From Scylla paramamosain (taxonomy: Eukaryota; Arthropoda; Malacostraca; Decapoda; Portunidae), in NCBI RefSeq assembly GCF_035594125.1, contig NC_087156.1, positions 12,792,806 to 12,856,805 on the forward strand: DNA of 64,000 nucleotides, read 5' to 3'. Positions within the stretch are counted from its first letter, which is position 1. The number at the start of each line of letters is the position of its first letter. The notes under the pieces are model-generated. The model saw only the letters and a program-made list of their open reading frames with translations. It was not told where the DNA came from and did not search any database. A program made the translations under genes and the position numbers. This document shows positions 10,766 through 23,800 of this stretch, one piece after another.

Positions 10766-13310
10766 TTTTTCCGACTGTTATGTACCAAAGCTTAAAGTGC
10801 ATGTAAAGACTCCTATATGAGGAAATTAAACGACCTTACCAGAAATATGTGTTTTGAGTGTTTTTTAGCATGTTAGGCACCAAAACGATAAATAATAAAG
10901 AACACACTCTATATGGGAATCCAAAAAACACCTACTGAAAACGTGTCTTCTCAGTGTTTTACGTAGAAAAACGCTGAAACGGTTGCAAAGCAACCAATGT
11001 CAAGAAACAGAAAAACTTTACTAAAAAGGTATATTTTGAGTGTTTTTGAGTTTGTTACCTACAAAATACGCGAAAATTGATGCAAAGCACTCTATACTGG
11101 GAAACAAAACGACATTGCAAGAAAAGTGTATAATGAGTGTTTTATAGTTCAAAAGAACCACAAGGCAAAAAAACGCAAAATGTCGTGTATATGGAGAGGT
11201 TTCCTAGATTCAAAAATGCTAAAACTCATGTATAACACTCCTAATTCAGAAACAGAACAGCCTTAATAAATCCGTGTATTTCGAGTGCTTTTCACATTCT
11301 TAGCAAAACCCCAAATTGCATGCTAAAATACATTTATGGGAAAAAAAAAGACTTTACCACAAAAGTGTCTTTTGAGTGTTTTTGAGCGTGATAGAATAAT
11401 AAAGCACTAAAAAGGAGGGCAATCACATTACATTTAAGGAAAACGAATTTTTACCAAGAATTTGCATTTATGTGTTTTTGAGCTCGTTATATACCAAAAC
11501 ACTAAAACGCATGCAAAACACTCTTTATGGTGAAACAGAATAACATTACCAAAAACATGTATTTTGAGTGTTTTTGATCATGTTACCAATAAAAACGCTT
11601 AAATAAATGCAAAGAACATTATTTTTGGGAAACAAAAGGAGATTACGAGAAACGAGTATTATGAGTTTTTTTTTTAAGTTCATTAATTACCAAAAAGCTA
11701 AAAGCCACAAATAACACTCTTTTTTATAGAAACAATAAATAAATAAAAAAAAATACAATATTTTTTTTCTTTCTTATTCATCTTCACAGGTACCGAAATG
11801 ACAAAATTCGGGCAAATTTCAGGAAATTATGTGAAATAAAAACATTATCAAAAAAGTTAAATATAGCTTTTTTTTTTCGAACTGTTATGTACCAAACCCC
11901 TAAAGTGCATGCAAAGCCACCTACATGGGGAAATTAAACGTCTTTGCCAGAAATCGATCATATGAGTGTTTTTCAGCATGTTAGGAACCAACACGATAAA
12001 TAACATGGAAGTCAATCTATATGGGAATCCAAAACAAAATTACTAAAAACGTGTCTTTTCGGTGTTTTATGTAGAAAAACGCTAAAACGGATGTAAACCA
12101 ACATATATGAAGAAATAAAATAATAAAAAGGTATATTTTGTGTTTTTGAAATTGTTACCTACGAAAAACGCGAAAATGGATGGAAAGCACTCTATATTGG
12201 GAAGCAAAAGGACATTACGAGAAACGTGTATAATGAGTGTTTTATAGTTTCACAAGAACTACAAGGCAAAAAACGCAAAAACTCGTGTATATTAAGAAGT
12301 TTCTTACCTTCCAAAATGCTGTAACTCTGCAACAACACTCTTAATTGAGAAACAGAACAATCTTACTAAATGCGTGTATTTTGAGTGCTTTTCACATCCT
12401 TAGTTACCAAAACCTCCAATTGCATGCGAAACCAGCTTTTTGTGAGAAAAAAATGACATTACCAGAAAAATGTCTTTTGAGTGTTTTTGAGCGTGTTAGG
12501 CAATAAAGCACTAAAAAGCAGGGCAATCACATTACATTGGAATAAAACCTTTTTTTAACAAGAACTTGCCTTTAAGTGTATTTGAGCTCCTTATATACCA
12601 AAACACTAAAATGCATTCAAAATACACTTGATAGTGAAACAGAATAACATTACCAAAAACATGTATTTTGAGTGTTTTTGATCATGTTACTAATAAAAAC
12701 GCTTAAATATATGCAAAGAACCGTATTTTTGGGAAATGAAAGGACATTACGAGAAACGTGTATTATGAGTGTTTTTAAGTTCATTAAGTACGAAAAAGCT
12801 AAAAGCAACAAATTATTATCCTTATTGAGAAAAAAAAGTAAATAAATAAAAAAATACGATTTTTTTTTCGTTCTTATTCATCTTCACAGGTAACGAGGTG
12901 CCAAAATTCGGGCAAAGTTCAGGAAATTATATGAAATAAGAACATTATCAAAAAAGTTAAATTTAGCTTTTTTTTTCGGACTGTTATGTACCAAACACCT
13001 AAAGTGCATGCAAAGCCAACTATATGGGGAAATTAAACGTGTTTGCTAGAAAACTGTCTTATGAGTGTTTTTCAGCATGTTAGGAACGAACATGATAAAA
13101 CCCTAGGAAGTCAATCTATATGGGAATCCAAAACAAAATTACTGAAAACGTGTCTTTTCGGTGTTTTACGTACAAAACGCTAAAACGGATGCAAACTAAC
13201 CAAAATGAAGAAATAGAATAACATTACCAAAAAGGTATATTTTGAGTGTTTTTGAAATTGTTACCTACAAAAAACGCGAAAATGGATGGAAAGCACTCCA
13301 TATTGGGAAG

Positions 13311-13330
13311 CAAAAGGCACTAAAAAGCAT
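13311..13330 (+). other. Class H to class F fusion, shared by all direct copies
   Basis: Class H breaks off at GGAAGCAAAAGGCAC and runs into AAAAAGCATGTTAGGCACC of class F, losing I, J, A, B, C, D and E. Equivalent junctions lie near 25205, 35060 and 46630. The inverted domain keeps the missing 0.8-0.9 kb at about 55955-56850, so the deletion predates the spread of the direct units. Confidence 0.72.
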
Positions 13331-13942
13331 GTTAGGCACCAAAACGATAAATAATATGAAAGTCACTCTATATGGAAATCCAAAACAAAATCACTGGAAA
13401 CGTGTCTTTTAAAAGATTTACGTTGAAAAACGCTAAAACGGAGGCAAACCAACCAATATGAAGGAATAGAATAACATTACCAAAAAAGTATATTTTGTGT
13501 GTTTTTAAACTTGTTACATAAAAAGAAACTCGAAATGGATGCAAAGCACTCTAGATAAGGAAAAAAAAGGACATAATGAGAAACGTGTATAATGAGAGTT
13601 TTATAGTTCACCAGAATCACAAGGCAAAAAACGCAAAAACTCGACTGTATGCAGAAGATCCTAAGATACCAAAATACTGAAACTCATGAATAACACTCTT
13701 AATCAAGAAACAGAACAACCTTACTAAATGCGTGTATTTTGAGTGTTTTTTTACATTCTTAGTTACCAAAACCCCAAATTCCATGCGAAATTAGCTTTAT
13801 GTGGGAAAAAAATGACATTACCAGAAAAGTGTCTTTGAGTGTTTTTGAGCGTGTTAGGCAATAAAGCACTAAAAAGCAGGGCAATCACATTACATGGGAA
13901 TAAAACCAACTTTTACGAAGAACATGCCTTTTAGTGTTTTTG

Positions 13943-14252
13943 ACATGCATTTAATAAATTTGCTCTGTTTCTCAATTAAGAGTGTTATTCATGAGTTTCA
14001 GCATTTACACCAGTTTTTGCGTTTTTTGCCTTGTGGATTTTTTGAATTATAAAACATTCATTATACATTTTTCTCGCAATGTTTTCTACGTAAAACACTG
14101 AGAAGACACGTTTTCAGTAATTTTCTTTTGGATTCCCAAATAGAGTGAGTTTCTTATTATTTTGTAGTTTTGGTGCCTAACATGCTGAAAAACACTCAAA
14201 AGACAGATTTCTGGTAACGTCTTTAATTTCCTCATATGGTAGGCTTTGCATG
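13943..14252 (-). repeat. Micro-inversion, S1 copy
   Basis: About 310 bp of HOR lies in reverse orientation between direct monomers. Reading the minus strand gives class E end, F, a remnant of G and H, then class I. The edges carry ACATGC on the left and GCATGT on the right, a short inverted repeat derived from the ATGCAAA/GCATGC box of the monomers. Compared with the counterpart at 54872-55353 it lacks about 170 bp, mainly most of G and H. Confidence 0.85.
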
Positions 14253-16195
14253 TCTTTTCAGTGTTTTTGAGCGTGTTACGCCATAAATCACTAAAAGCCA
14301 GGGCAATCACATTACATGGGAATAAAACCAAATTTTACCAAGAACTGGCCTTTAAGTGTTTTTGAGGTCCTTACATACCAAAACGCTAAAACGCACGCAA
14401 AATACATTTTATGGAGAAACAGAATAACATTACCAAATACATGTATTTTGAGTGTTTTTGGTCATGTTATCTAAAAAAAACGCTTAAATACATGGAAAGA
14501 ACCTTATGTTTGGGAAACGAAAGAACATTACGAGAAACGTGTATTATGAATGATTTTTAAGTTCCTTCAGTACCAAAAAAGCTAAAACCCACAAATAACA
14601 CTCTTTAGAAAAAATAAATAAATAAAAAAATAAATAAAAAAATGAAAATTTTTTTTGTTTTTGTTTTTCATCTTCATAGGTACCGAATTGCCAAAATTCT
14701 ACCAAAATTTAGAGAATTTATGTGAAAAAAAAGAACATTTTCATGAAAGTTAATTATAGCTTTTTTTTCTGATTGTTATATACCAAAACCTAAAGTGCAT
14801 GCAAAGCCACCTATATAGCGAAGTTAAACGACTTTACCGGAAACCTGTGTTTTCAATGTTTTCAGAATGTTAGTCACCAATACGATAAATAATATGAAAA
14901 TCAGTCAATATGTGAATCCAAAACAAAATTACTGAAAACGTGTCTTTTCAGTGTTTTACGTAGAAAAACGCTAAAGCGGATACAAACCATCCTATATGAA
15001 GAAATAGAATAACATTACCAAAAAGATATTTTTTGAGTGTTTTTGAGCTTCTTACCTACAAAAAATGCTAAAATGGATGTAAAGCACTCTAGATTAGGAA
15101 ACAAAAGGACATTACGAGAAATGTGTATAATGAGTGTTTTATAGTTTTAGAAGAACCACAAGGCAATAAACGCAAAAACTCGTGTATATAGAGAAATTTT
15201 TACATCCCAAAATGATGAAATGCATGAATAACACTTTTAATCGATAAACAGAACTACCTTACCAAATTGTGTATTTTAAATTTTAAGTGTTTTTCACATT
15301 CTTAGTTACAAAAATGCCAAATTACATGCGAAACTAGCTTCATTTGGGAAAAAATGACATTACCAGAAAAGTGTCTTTTGAGTGTTTTTGAGCGTGATAT
15401 GCAACAAAGCACTAAAAAGCAGAACGATCACATTACATGAGAATAAAACCAATTTGTACGAAGAATTTGCCTTTAAGTGTTTTTTAACCCCTTATATACA
15501 AAACCGCTAAAACGCATGAAAAAACAAACTTTATGGAGAAACAGAATAACATTACCAAAAACATGTATTTTCAGTGTTTTGATCATGTTATCTATAAAAA
15601 CGCTTAAGTACATGCAAAGAACATTATGTTTGGGAAACAAAAGGACATTACGAGAAACGTGTATTATGAGTGTTTTTATAAGTTCCTTAAGTACCAAAAA
15701 GCTAAATTTCACAAATAACACTCTTTAATTAGAAAATAAAAAATAAAAAATAAAATAAATAGGATTTTTTTTTTGTTATTCATCTTCATAGGTACCGAGA
15801 TGCCAAATTTCTGGAAAAATTCAGGGCAATTATGTGATAAAAGAATATTATCAAAAAAGTTATTTTCAGCTTTTTTTTTTTTTTTGGACTTATGTACCAA
15901 ACCCTAAAGTGCATGCAAAGCTTCCAATATGAGGAAATTTAACGACCTTACCAGAAATCTTTGTTTTGTGTGTTTTTTAGCATGTTAGGCACCAAAATGA
16001 TAAATAATAAGGATCTCACTCTATATGGGAATCCAAAACAAAGTTAGTAAAAACGTGTCTTCTCACTGTTTTACGTAGAAAAACGTTAAAACGGATGCAA
16101 ACCAACCATTATCAAGAAATAGAAGAACGTTACCAAAAATGTATATTTTGAGTGTTTTTGAGCTTTTTACCTACAAAAACGCGAAAATTGATGCA

Positions 16196-16206
16196 AAGCA
16201 TTCAAA
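16196..16206 (+). other. Deletion junction of about 273 bp shared by S1 and S4
   Basis: Class H is cut at GATGCAAAGCA and resumes at TTCAAAAGTATCTTTTG in class J. Landmark spacing is 838 bp here and 836 bp in S4 (49097-49933), against 1111 bp in S2 (27693-28804), which keeps the sequence at about 28090-28370. Confidence 0.75.
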
Positions 16207-17530
16207 AGTATCTTTTGAATGTTTTCAGTAATAAAGCACTCAAAAGCAAGACAATCACATAATATTGGAATAAAACCATTTTTTACCAAGAACTTTTCCT
16301 TTAAGTGTTTTTGAGCTCCTTTTATACAAAACTGCTAAAACGCTTGCAAAACACACTTTATGGAGAAACAGAATAACATTACGAAAACCTTGTATTATTA
16401 GTGTTTTTGATCACGTTATCTATAAAAACGCTTAAATACATACAAAGAAACTTATGTTTGGGAAACGAAAGGGCATTACGAGAAACGTGTATTATGAGTG
16501 TTTTTAATAACCTTAAGTACCAAAAAAGTAAATCCCAGAAATAACACTCATTATTGAGAAAAAAATAAATAAAAAAAATAAAAAATAAAAAAATAGGATT
16601 TTTTTTATTTTTTTTATTTATCTTCATTGGTACCGAAATGCCAAAATTCTGGGAAAATTCAAGGCAATTATATGATAAAAGAAAATTACCAAAAAAGTTA
16701 ATTTTAGCATTTTTATATACCAAACCCTAAAGTGCATGCAAAGCCTCCTATATGAGGAAATTAAACGACCTTATCAGAAATCTCTCTTTTGAGTGTTGTT
16801 CAGCATGTTAGGCACCAAAACAATAAATAATAAGGAACTCACTCTATATGGGAATTCAAAACAAAATTACTGAAAACGTGTCTTCTCAGTGTTTTACGTA
16901 GAAAAACGCTAACACGGATGCAAACAAAACAATATAAAGAAATAGAAAAACATTACCAAAAAGGTATATTTTGAGTGTTTTTGAGCTTGTTACCTATAAA
17001 AAACACGAAAATTGATGCAAAGCACTCTATAATGGAAAAGAAAAGGACATTGCATGAAAAGTGTATAATGAGTGTTTTATGGTTCAAAAGAACCATAAGA
17101 CAAAAAAAGCAAAAACTAGTGTATATGAAGAATTTTCATAGATACCAAAATGCTGAAACTCATGAACAACACTCTTAATTGAGAAACAGAAGAATCTTAC
17201 TAAATGTGTGTATTTTGAGTGCTTTTCACATTCTTAGTTACCAAACCCCAAATTGCATGCGAAACCAGCTTTATGTGGGAAAAAAATGACACTACCATAA
17301 AAATGTCTTTTGAGTGTTTTTGAGCGTGTTAGGCAAAGAAACACTTAAAAGCAGGGCAATCACATTACATTGGAATAAAACCAATTTTTAATAAGAACTT
17401 GCCTTTAAGTGTTTTTGAGCTCCTTATATACCAAAACACTAAAACGCATGCAAAATACACTTTATGGTGAAACAGAATAACATTACCAAAAACATGTATT
17501 TTGAGTGTTTTTGATCATATTTCCAATAAA

Positions 17531-17545
17531 AACGCTTAAATGACA
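17531..17545 (+). other. Class C to class J fusion within the super-repeat
   Basis: Class C stops at AACGCTTAAATGACATTACC, where it joins the end of class J and a second A-B-C set follows. The fusion recurs in S2 (about 29705), S4 (about 50840), the 51.8-52.2 kb insertion and both palindrome arms. It is therefore older than all of them. Confidence 0.7.
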
Positions 17546-17811
17546 TTACCAGAAAAATGTGTTTTAAGTGTTTTTAAGCGTGATATGCAACAAAACACTA
17601 AAAAGCAGAAAAATCACATAACTTGGGTATAAAACCAACTTTTACGAAGAACTTGTCTTTAAGTGTTTTTTTTTAACTCCTTACATACCAAAACGCTGAA
17701 ACGCATGTAAAACACCCTTTATGGAGAAACAGAATAACAGTACCAAAAATATGTATTTTGAGTGTTTTTGATCATGTTTCTTATAAAAATGCTTAAATAC
17801 ATGTAAAGAAC

Positions 17812-17850
17812 CCTATGTTTATGTTTATGTTTAAACCCTATGTTTAAGTG
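17812..17850 (+). other. S1/S2 super-repeat junction with short filler
   Basis: Class C is cut after ACCCTATGTTT. A filler of ATGTTTATGTTTAA and a second ACCCTATGTTT follow, then class B begins at TTAAGTG. The same filler marks S2/S3 and S4/S5. The palindrome copy at about 61086-61110 instead runs through an uninterrupted class C, so the junction is a derived state. Confidence 0.78.
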
Positions 17851-20800
17851 TTTTTGAGCTCCTTATATACCAAAACGCTAAAACGCGTGCAAAACATCCA
17901 TTATGGAGAAACAGAATATCATTACCAAAAACATGTATTTTGAGACTTTTGATCATGTTACTTCTAATAACGCTTTAATAAATGCAAAAAACCCTATGTC
18001 TGGGAAACGAAAGGACATTAGGAGAAACGTGTATTATGAGTCTTTTTAAGTTCCATAAGTACTAAAAAGCTAAAACCTCTTTATAGAGAAGAAAAAAAGT
18101 AAATAAATAAATAAGTTTTTTTTTTCGTTATTCATCTTCATAGGTACCAATATCACAAAATTCTGGCAAAATTCAGGGAAATTATATGGAAAAAGAACAT
18201 TATCAAAAAAGATAATTTTAGCTATATTTTTTCGGACTGTTATGCACAAAACCCTAAAGTGCATGCAAAGCCAACTATATGGGGAAATTAAACGTCTTTA
18301 CGAGAAACCTGTGTTTCTAGTGTTTTTCAGCATGTTAGTCACCAAAACAATTAACAATATGGAATTCATTCTATTTTGGAATCCAAAAGAAATTACTGAA
18401 AACATGTCTTCCGTGTTTTAAGTAGAAAAATGCTAAAACGGATGCAAACCAGCCAACATGAAAAAATAGAATAAGATTACCAAAATGTATATTTTGAGTA
18501 TTTTTGAGCTTTTTACAAAAAAAAAAAAAAAAACGCGAAAATGGATTGAAAGCTCTCTATATTGGTTAACAAAAGGACATTACGAGAAACGTGTATAATG
18601 AGTGTTTTATAGATTCTCAAGAAGCAAAAGGCAAAAAACGCAAAAACACGTATATATGGAGAAGTTTCTTAGATACCAAAATGGTGAAACTCCTGAATAA
18701 CAACACTATTAATTGAGAAAGATAACAACCTTACCAAATGCGTGTATTTTGAGTTTTTTGCACATTCTTAGTTACCAAAACCCCAAATTGCATGTGAAAG
18801 TAGCTTTATATGGGAAAAAAAAAATGACACTACCAGAAAAGTGTCTTTTAAGTTTTTCTTTTTAGTATAATAGGCAATAAAGCACTAAAAAGCAGGGCAA
18901 TCACATTACATGGGAATAAAATCAACTTTTACCAAGTGTTTTTTTTTGTTTTTGAGCTTCTTATATACCAAAAAGCTCAAACGAATGCAAAACACCCTTT
19001 ATTTATAAACAGAATAACTTTACCAAAAACAAGTATTTTCAGTGTTTTTGATCATGTTACCTATAAAAACGCTTAAATACATGTAAAGAATCTTATGTTT
19101 GGGAAACGAAAGGACATTTCGAGAAACGTGTATTATGAGTGTTTTTAATTTCTTTAAGTATCAAAAAGCTAAAACCCACAAATAACACTCTTTATAGAGA
19201 AAAAATAAATAAATAAATAAAAAATAGGATTTTTTTATTCATCTTCATAGCTACCGAGATACTAAAATTCTGCCAAAATACAGCGAAATTATATGAAAAA
19301 AGAACATTTTGAAAAAGAGTTAATTTTAGCTTGTTTTTCGGACTGTTATGTACTAAACCCTAAAGTGCATGCAAAGCCACCTATATGGGGAAATTAAACG
19401 ACCTTACTAGAAACCTGTCTTTTGTGTTTTTTTTTTTCAGCATGTTAGGCATGAAAACGATAAATAATATGGAAGTCACTAAATGTAGGAATCCATCACA
19501 AAATTACTGAAAAGTGTCTTTTCAGTGTTTTACGTAAAAAAAACGCTAAACTGGATGCAAACTAACGAAAATAGACAAATAAAATAACATTACCAAAAAG
19601 GTATATTTTGAGTGTTTTTGAGCTTCTTACCTTAAACAAAAACGCGAAAATGGATGGAAAGCACTCTATATTGGGATACAAAAGGACATTACGAGAAACG
19701 TGTATAATGAGTGTTTTATAGTTTCACAACAGCAACAAAGCAAAAATCGCAAAACTCGGTGTATATGGAGAAGTTTCTTAGATATCAAAATGCTAAAACT
19801 CAGAAATAGCACTCTTAATTAAGAATATAGAACAACCTTACCAAATGCATGTATTTTGAGTGCTTTTCACATTCTTAGTTACCAAAACCAAAAATTGCAT
19901 GCGAAACTAGCTTTATGTGGGAAAAAAATGACATTACCAAAAAAGTGTCTTTTGAGTGTTTAGGAGCGTGATAGGCACTAAAGCACTAAAAAGTTGGGCA
20001 ATCACATTATATGGGAATAAAACCAATTTTACCAAGAACTTGATTTTACGTGTTTTTGATATTCTTATATACCAAAACGCAAAACGCTTGCAAAACACCC
20101 TTTATGGAGAAACAGAATAACATTACCAAAACATTTATTGAGAGTGTTTTTGATCATGTTACCTATAAAAATGCCTAAATACATGCAAAGAACCCTATGT
20201 TTGGAAAATGAAAAGACATTACGAAAATCGTGTATTATGAGTGTTTTTAAGTTCCTTAAGTACCAAAAAGCAAAAACCCACAAATAACTCTTTATAGAGA
20301 GAAAAAAAATTTTGTTATTCATCTTCATAGGTACCGAGATGCCAAAATTCTGGCAAAATTCATGTAAATTTTGTAAAAAAAAATCATTATAAAAAAAAAT
20401 AATTTTAGCTTTTTTCCGGAGTTATGTACAAACTCTGAAGTGCATGCAAATCCAGCTATATGGGGAAATTACACGACTTTACCAGAAAACTGTCTTTTGA
20501 GTATTTTTAAGCAATCTGAACAATATTACTTAAAACGTGTCTTTTCAGTGATTTACGTAGAAAAACGTTAAAACGGATGCAAACCAACCAATATGAAGAA
20601 ATAGAATAACATTACCAAAAAGATATATTTTGACGTGTTTTTGAGCTTGTTACCTATAAAAAATGCAAAAATGGATGGAAAGCACTTTATATTGGCAAAG
20701 AAGAGGACATTATGAGAAACGTGTATGAGTGTTTTATAGTTTGAGAAGAACCACAAGGTAAAATACTCAAAAAATCGTGTACATAAAGAAGTTTCTTACA

Positions 20801-23800
20801 TACCAAAAAGCTGAAACTCATCAATAACACTTTTAATTTTGAAACAGAAATACCTTACCAAATGTGTGTATTAGAAAAAATTTCTTACATACCAAAATGC
20901 TGAAACTCATGAATAACACTTTTAATTAAGAAATAGAACAACCTTACTAAATGCCTGTATTTTGAGTTTTTTCACATTCTTAGTTAGCAAAACCCCAACA
21001 TCCATGCAAAACTAGCTTTATGTGGAAAAAAATTATATTACCAGAAAAGTGTCTTTTGAGTGTTTTTCACCCTGTTAGGCAATAAATCACTAAAAAGCAG
21101 GGGAATCACATTACATGGGAATAATAACAACTTTTACCAAGAACTTGCCTTTAAGTGTTTTTGAGCTAATTACATACGAAAACGGTAAAACGCATGCAAA
21201 ATACTTTTTATGGAGAAAGAGAATAAAATTACCAAAAACATATAATTTGAGTGGTTTTGATCATGTTATCTATAAAAACGCTTAAATACATGCAAAAAAC
21301 CTTATGTTTAAAAAACGAAAAGACATTACGAGAAATGTGTATTATAAGTGTTTTTAAGTTCCTTAAGTACCAAAAAGCAAAAACCCACAAATAACACTCT
21401 TTATTTACAAAAAAAAAGTAAGAAAATAAAAAAATAGGATTTTTTTTTTTTTCTTATTCATCTTCATAGGTACCGAGATGCCAAAATTCTGCGAAAATTC
21501 AGGGCTATTATATGTTAAAACAAAAATTATCAAAAAAGTAAATTTTAGCTTTTTTTTCGGAGTGTTATGTACCAAACCCTAAAGTGCATCCAAAGAGTCC
21601 TATATGAGGAAATTAAATGACCTTACCAGAAATCTGTTTTTTGAGTGTTTTTCAGCATGTTACGCACCAAAACGATAAATAATAAGGAACTCACTCTATA
21701 TGAGAATCCAAAATAAAATTACTGAAAACGTGTTTTATTCTTTCTTATACGTAGAAAAACGCTAAAACGGATGCAAACCTACCAATATCAAAGAAATAGA
21801 AAAACATTACCAAAAAGGTATATTTTGAGTGTTTTTGAGCTTGTTACCTATAAAAAACGCGAAAATTGATGCAAAGCACTTTATATTAGAAAACAAAAGG
21901 ACTTTGAAAGAAATGTGTATAATGAGTTTTTTTATAGTTCAAAAGAACCAAAAGGCAAAAAACACAAAAACTCGTGTATATGGAGAAGGTTCCTAGATAC
22001 CAAAATGCTGAAACTTATGAATAACACTCTTAATTGAGAAACAGAACAACCTTACTAAATGCGTGTATTTTGAGTGCTTTTCACATTCTTAGTTACCATA
22101 ACCCCAAATTGCATGCGAAACCACCTTTATGTGAGAAGAAAATGACATTACCAGAAAAGTGTCTTTTAAGTGTTTTGGTGCGTGATAAGCAATAAAGCAC
22201 TAAAAAGAAGGGCAATCATATTACATTGGAATAACACCAATTTATACCAAAAACTTGCCTTTAAGTGTTCTTGAGGTCCTTGTATACCAAACCGCTAAAA
22301 CCCATACAAAAACAAACTTTATGGAGAAACACAACATTACCAAAAACATGTATTTTGAGTGTTTTTGATATTGTTATCTATAAAAACGCTTAATTACATG
22401 CAAAGAACATTATGTTTGGGAAACAAAAGGATATTACGAGAAACGTGTATTATGAGTGTTTTTTAAGTTCCTTAAGTACCAAAAAGCTAATACCCACAAA
22501 TAACACTCTTTATTTAGAAAATAAAAAAACAGAAATATAAAAAAAAATTGGAATTTATTTTTTCTTATTTTCATTTATATGTACCAAGATGCCAAAATTC
22601 TGGGAAAATTGAGGGCAATCATATGATAAAAAAATATTATCAAAAAAGTTAATTTCCTGTTTTTTTTCCGACTGTTATGTACCAAACCTTAAAGTGCATG
22701 CAAAGACTCCTATATGAGGAAATTAAATGACCTTACCAGAAATATGTGCTTTGAGTGTTTTTTTAGCATGTTAGGCACCAAAACGAATAATAATAAAGAA
22801 CACACTCTATATGGGAATCCAAAAAAAAGTTACTGAAAACGTGTCTTCTTAGTGTTTTACGTAGAAAAACGCTGAAACGGTTGCAAAGCAACCAATGTCA
22901 AGAAACAGAAAAACTTTACTAAAAAGGTATATTTTGAGTGTTTTTGAGTTTGTTACCTACAAAATACGCGAAAATTTATGCAAAGCACTCTATACTGGGA
23001 AACAAAACGACATTGCAAGAAAAGTGTATAATGAGTGTTTTATAGTTCAAAAGAACCACAAGGCAAAAAAACGCAAAATGTCGTGTATATGGAGAGGTTT
23101 CCTAGATTCAAAAATGCTAAAACTCATGTATTGAGAAACTCCTAATTGAGAAACAGAACAGCCTTAATAAATCCGTGTATTTTGAGTGCTTTTCACATTC
23201 TTAGCAAAACCCCAAATTGCATGCTAAAATAGATTTATGGGAAAAAAAAGACTTTACCACAAAAGTGTCTTTTGAGTGTTTTTGAGCGTGATAGAAAATA
23301 AAGCACTAAAAAGGAGGGCAGTCACATTACATTTAAGGAAAACGAATTTTTACCAAGAATTTGCATTTATGTGTTTTTGAGCTCCTTATATACCAAAACA
23401 CTAAAACGCATGCAAAACACTCTTTATGGTGAAACAGAATAACATTACCAAAAACATGTATTTTGAGTGTTTTTGATCATGTTACCAATAAAAACGCTTA
23501 AATAAATGCAAAGAACATTATTTTTGGGAAACAAAAGGAGATTACGATAAACGAGTATTATGAGTTTTTTTTTTTTAAGTTCATTAATTACCAAAAAGCT
23601 AAAAGTCACAAATAACACTTTTTTTTATAGAAACAATAAATAAATAAAAAAAAATACAATATTTTTTTCTTTCTTATTCATCTTCACAGGTAGCGAAATG
23701 ACAAAATTCGGGCAAATTTCAGGAAATTATGTGAAATAAAAACATTATCAAAAAAGTTAAATATAGCTTTTTTTTTTCGAACTGTTATGTACCAAACCCC

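Larger units (their letters stand above)
6654..17843 (+). repeat. Super-repeat S1, 11.19 kb
   Basis: This is the first full super-repeat. Landmarks lie near 6953, 8030, 9108, 9771, 11789, 12889, 14679, 15791 and 16629. Relative to S2 it lacks about 470 bp at 9455-9461, exactly one class A monomer (95 bp) at 10461-10476, about 107 bp including a landmark at 10745-10765, and about 273 bp at 16196-16206. The last two losses are shared with S4 but not S2, so S4 is its closest relative. It carries the micro-inversion at 13943-14252 and ends in the C/J and C/B fusions that mark the unit boundary. Confidence 0.88.

Noticed and set aside
16975..17178. Near-identical 65-67-codon frame at 16975, 29150, 50278 and 60252
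   Set aside because: Its conservation is explained by recent duplication of the whole super-repeat. The flanking non-open sequence is equally conserved, so there is no sign of selection on coding.
17820..17850. ATGTTTATGTTTAAACCCTATGTTTAA-like stretch as a telomere remnant
   Set aside because: It is a duplication of the class C ACCCTATGTTT box with a short filler, and there is no tandem telomere repeat.
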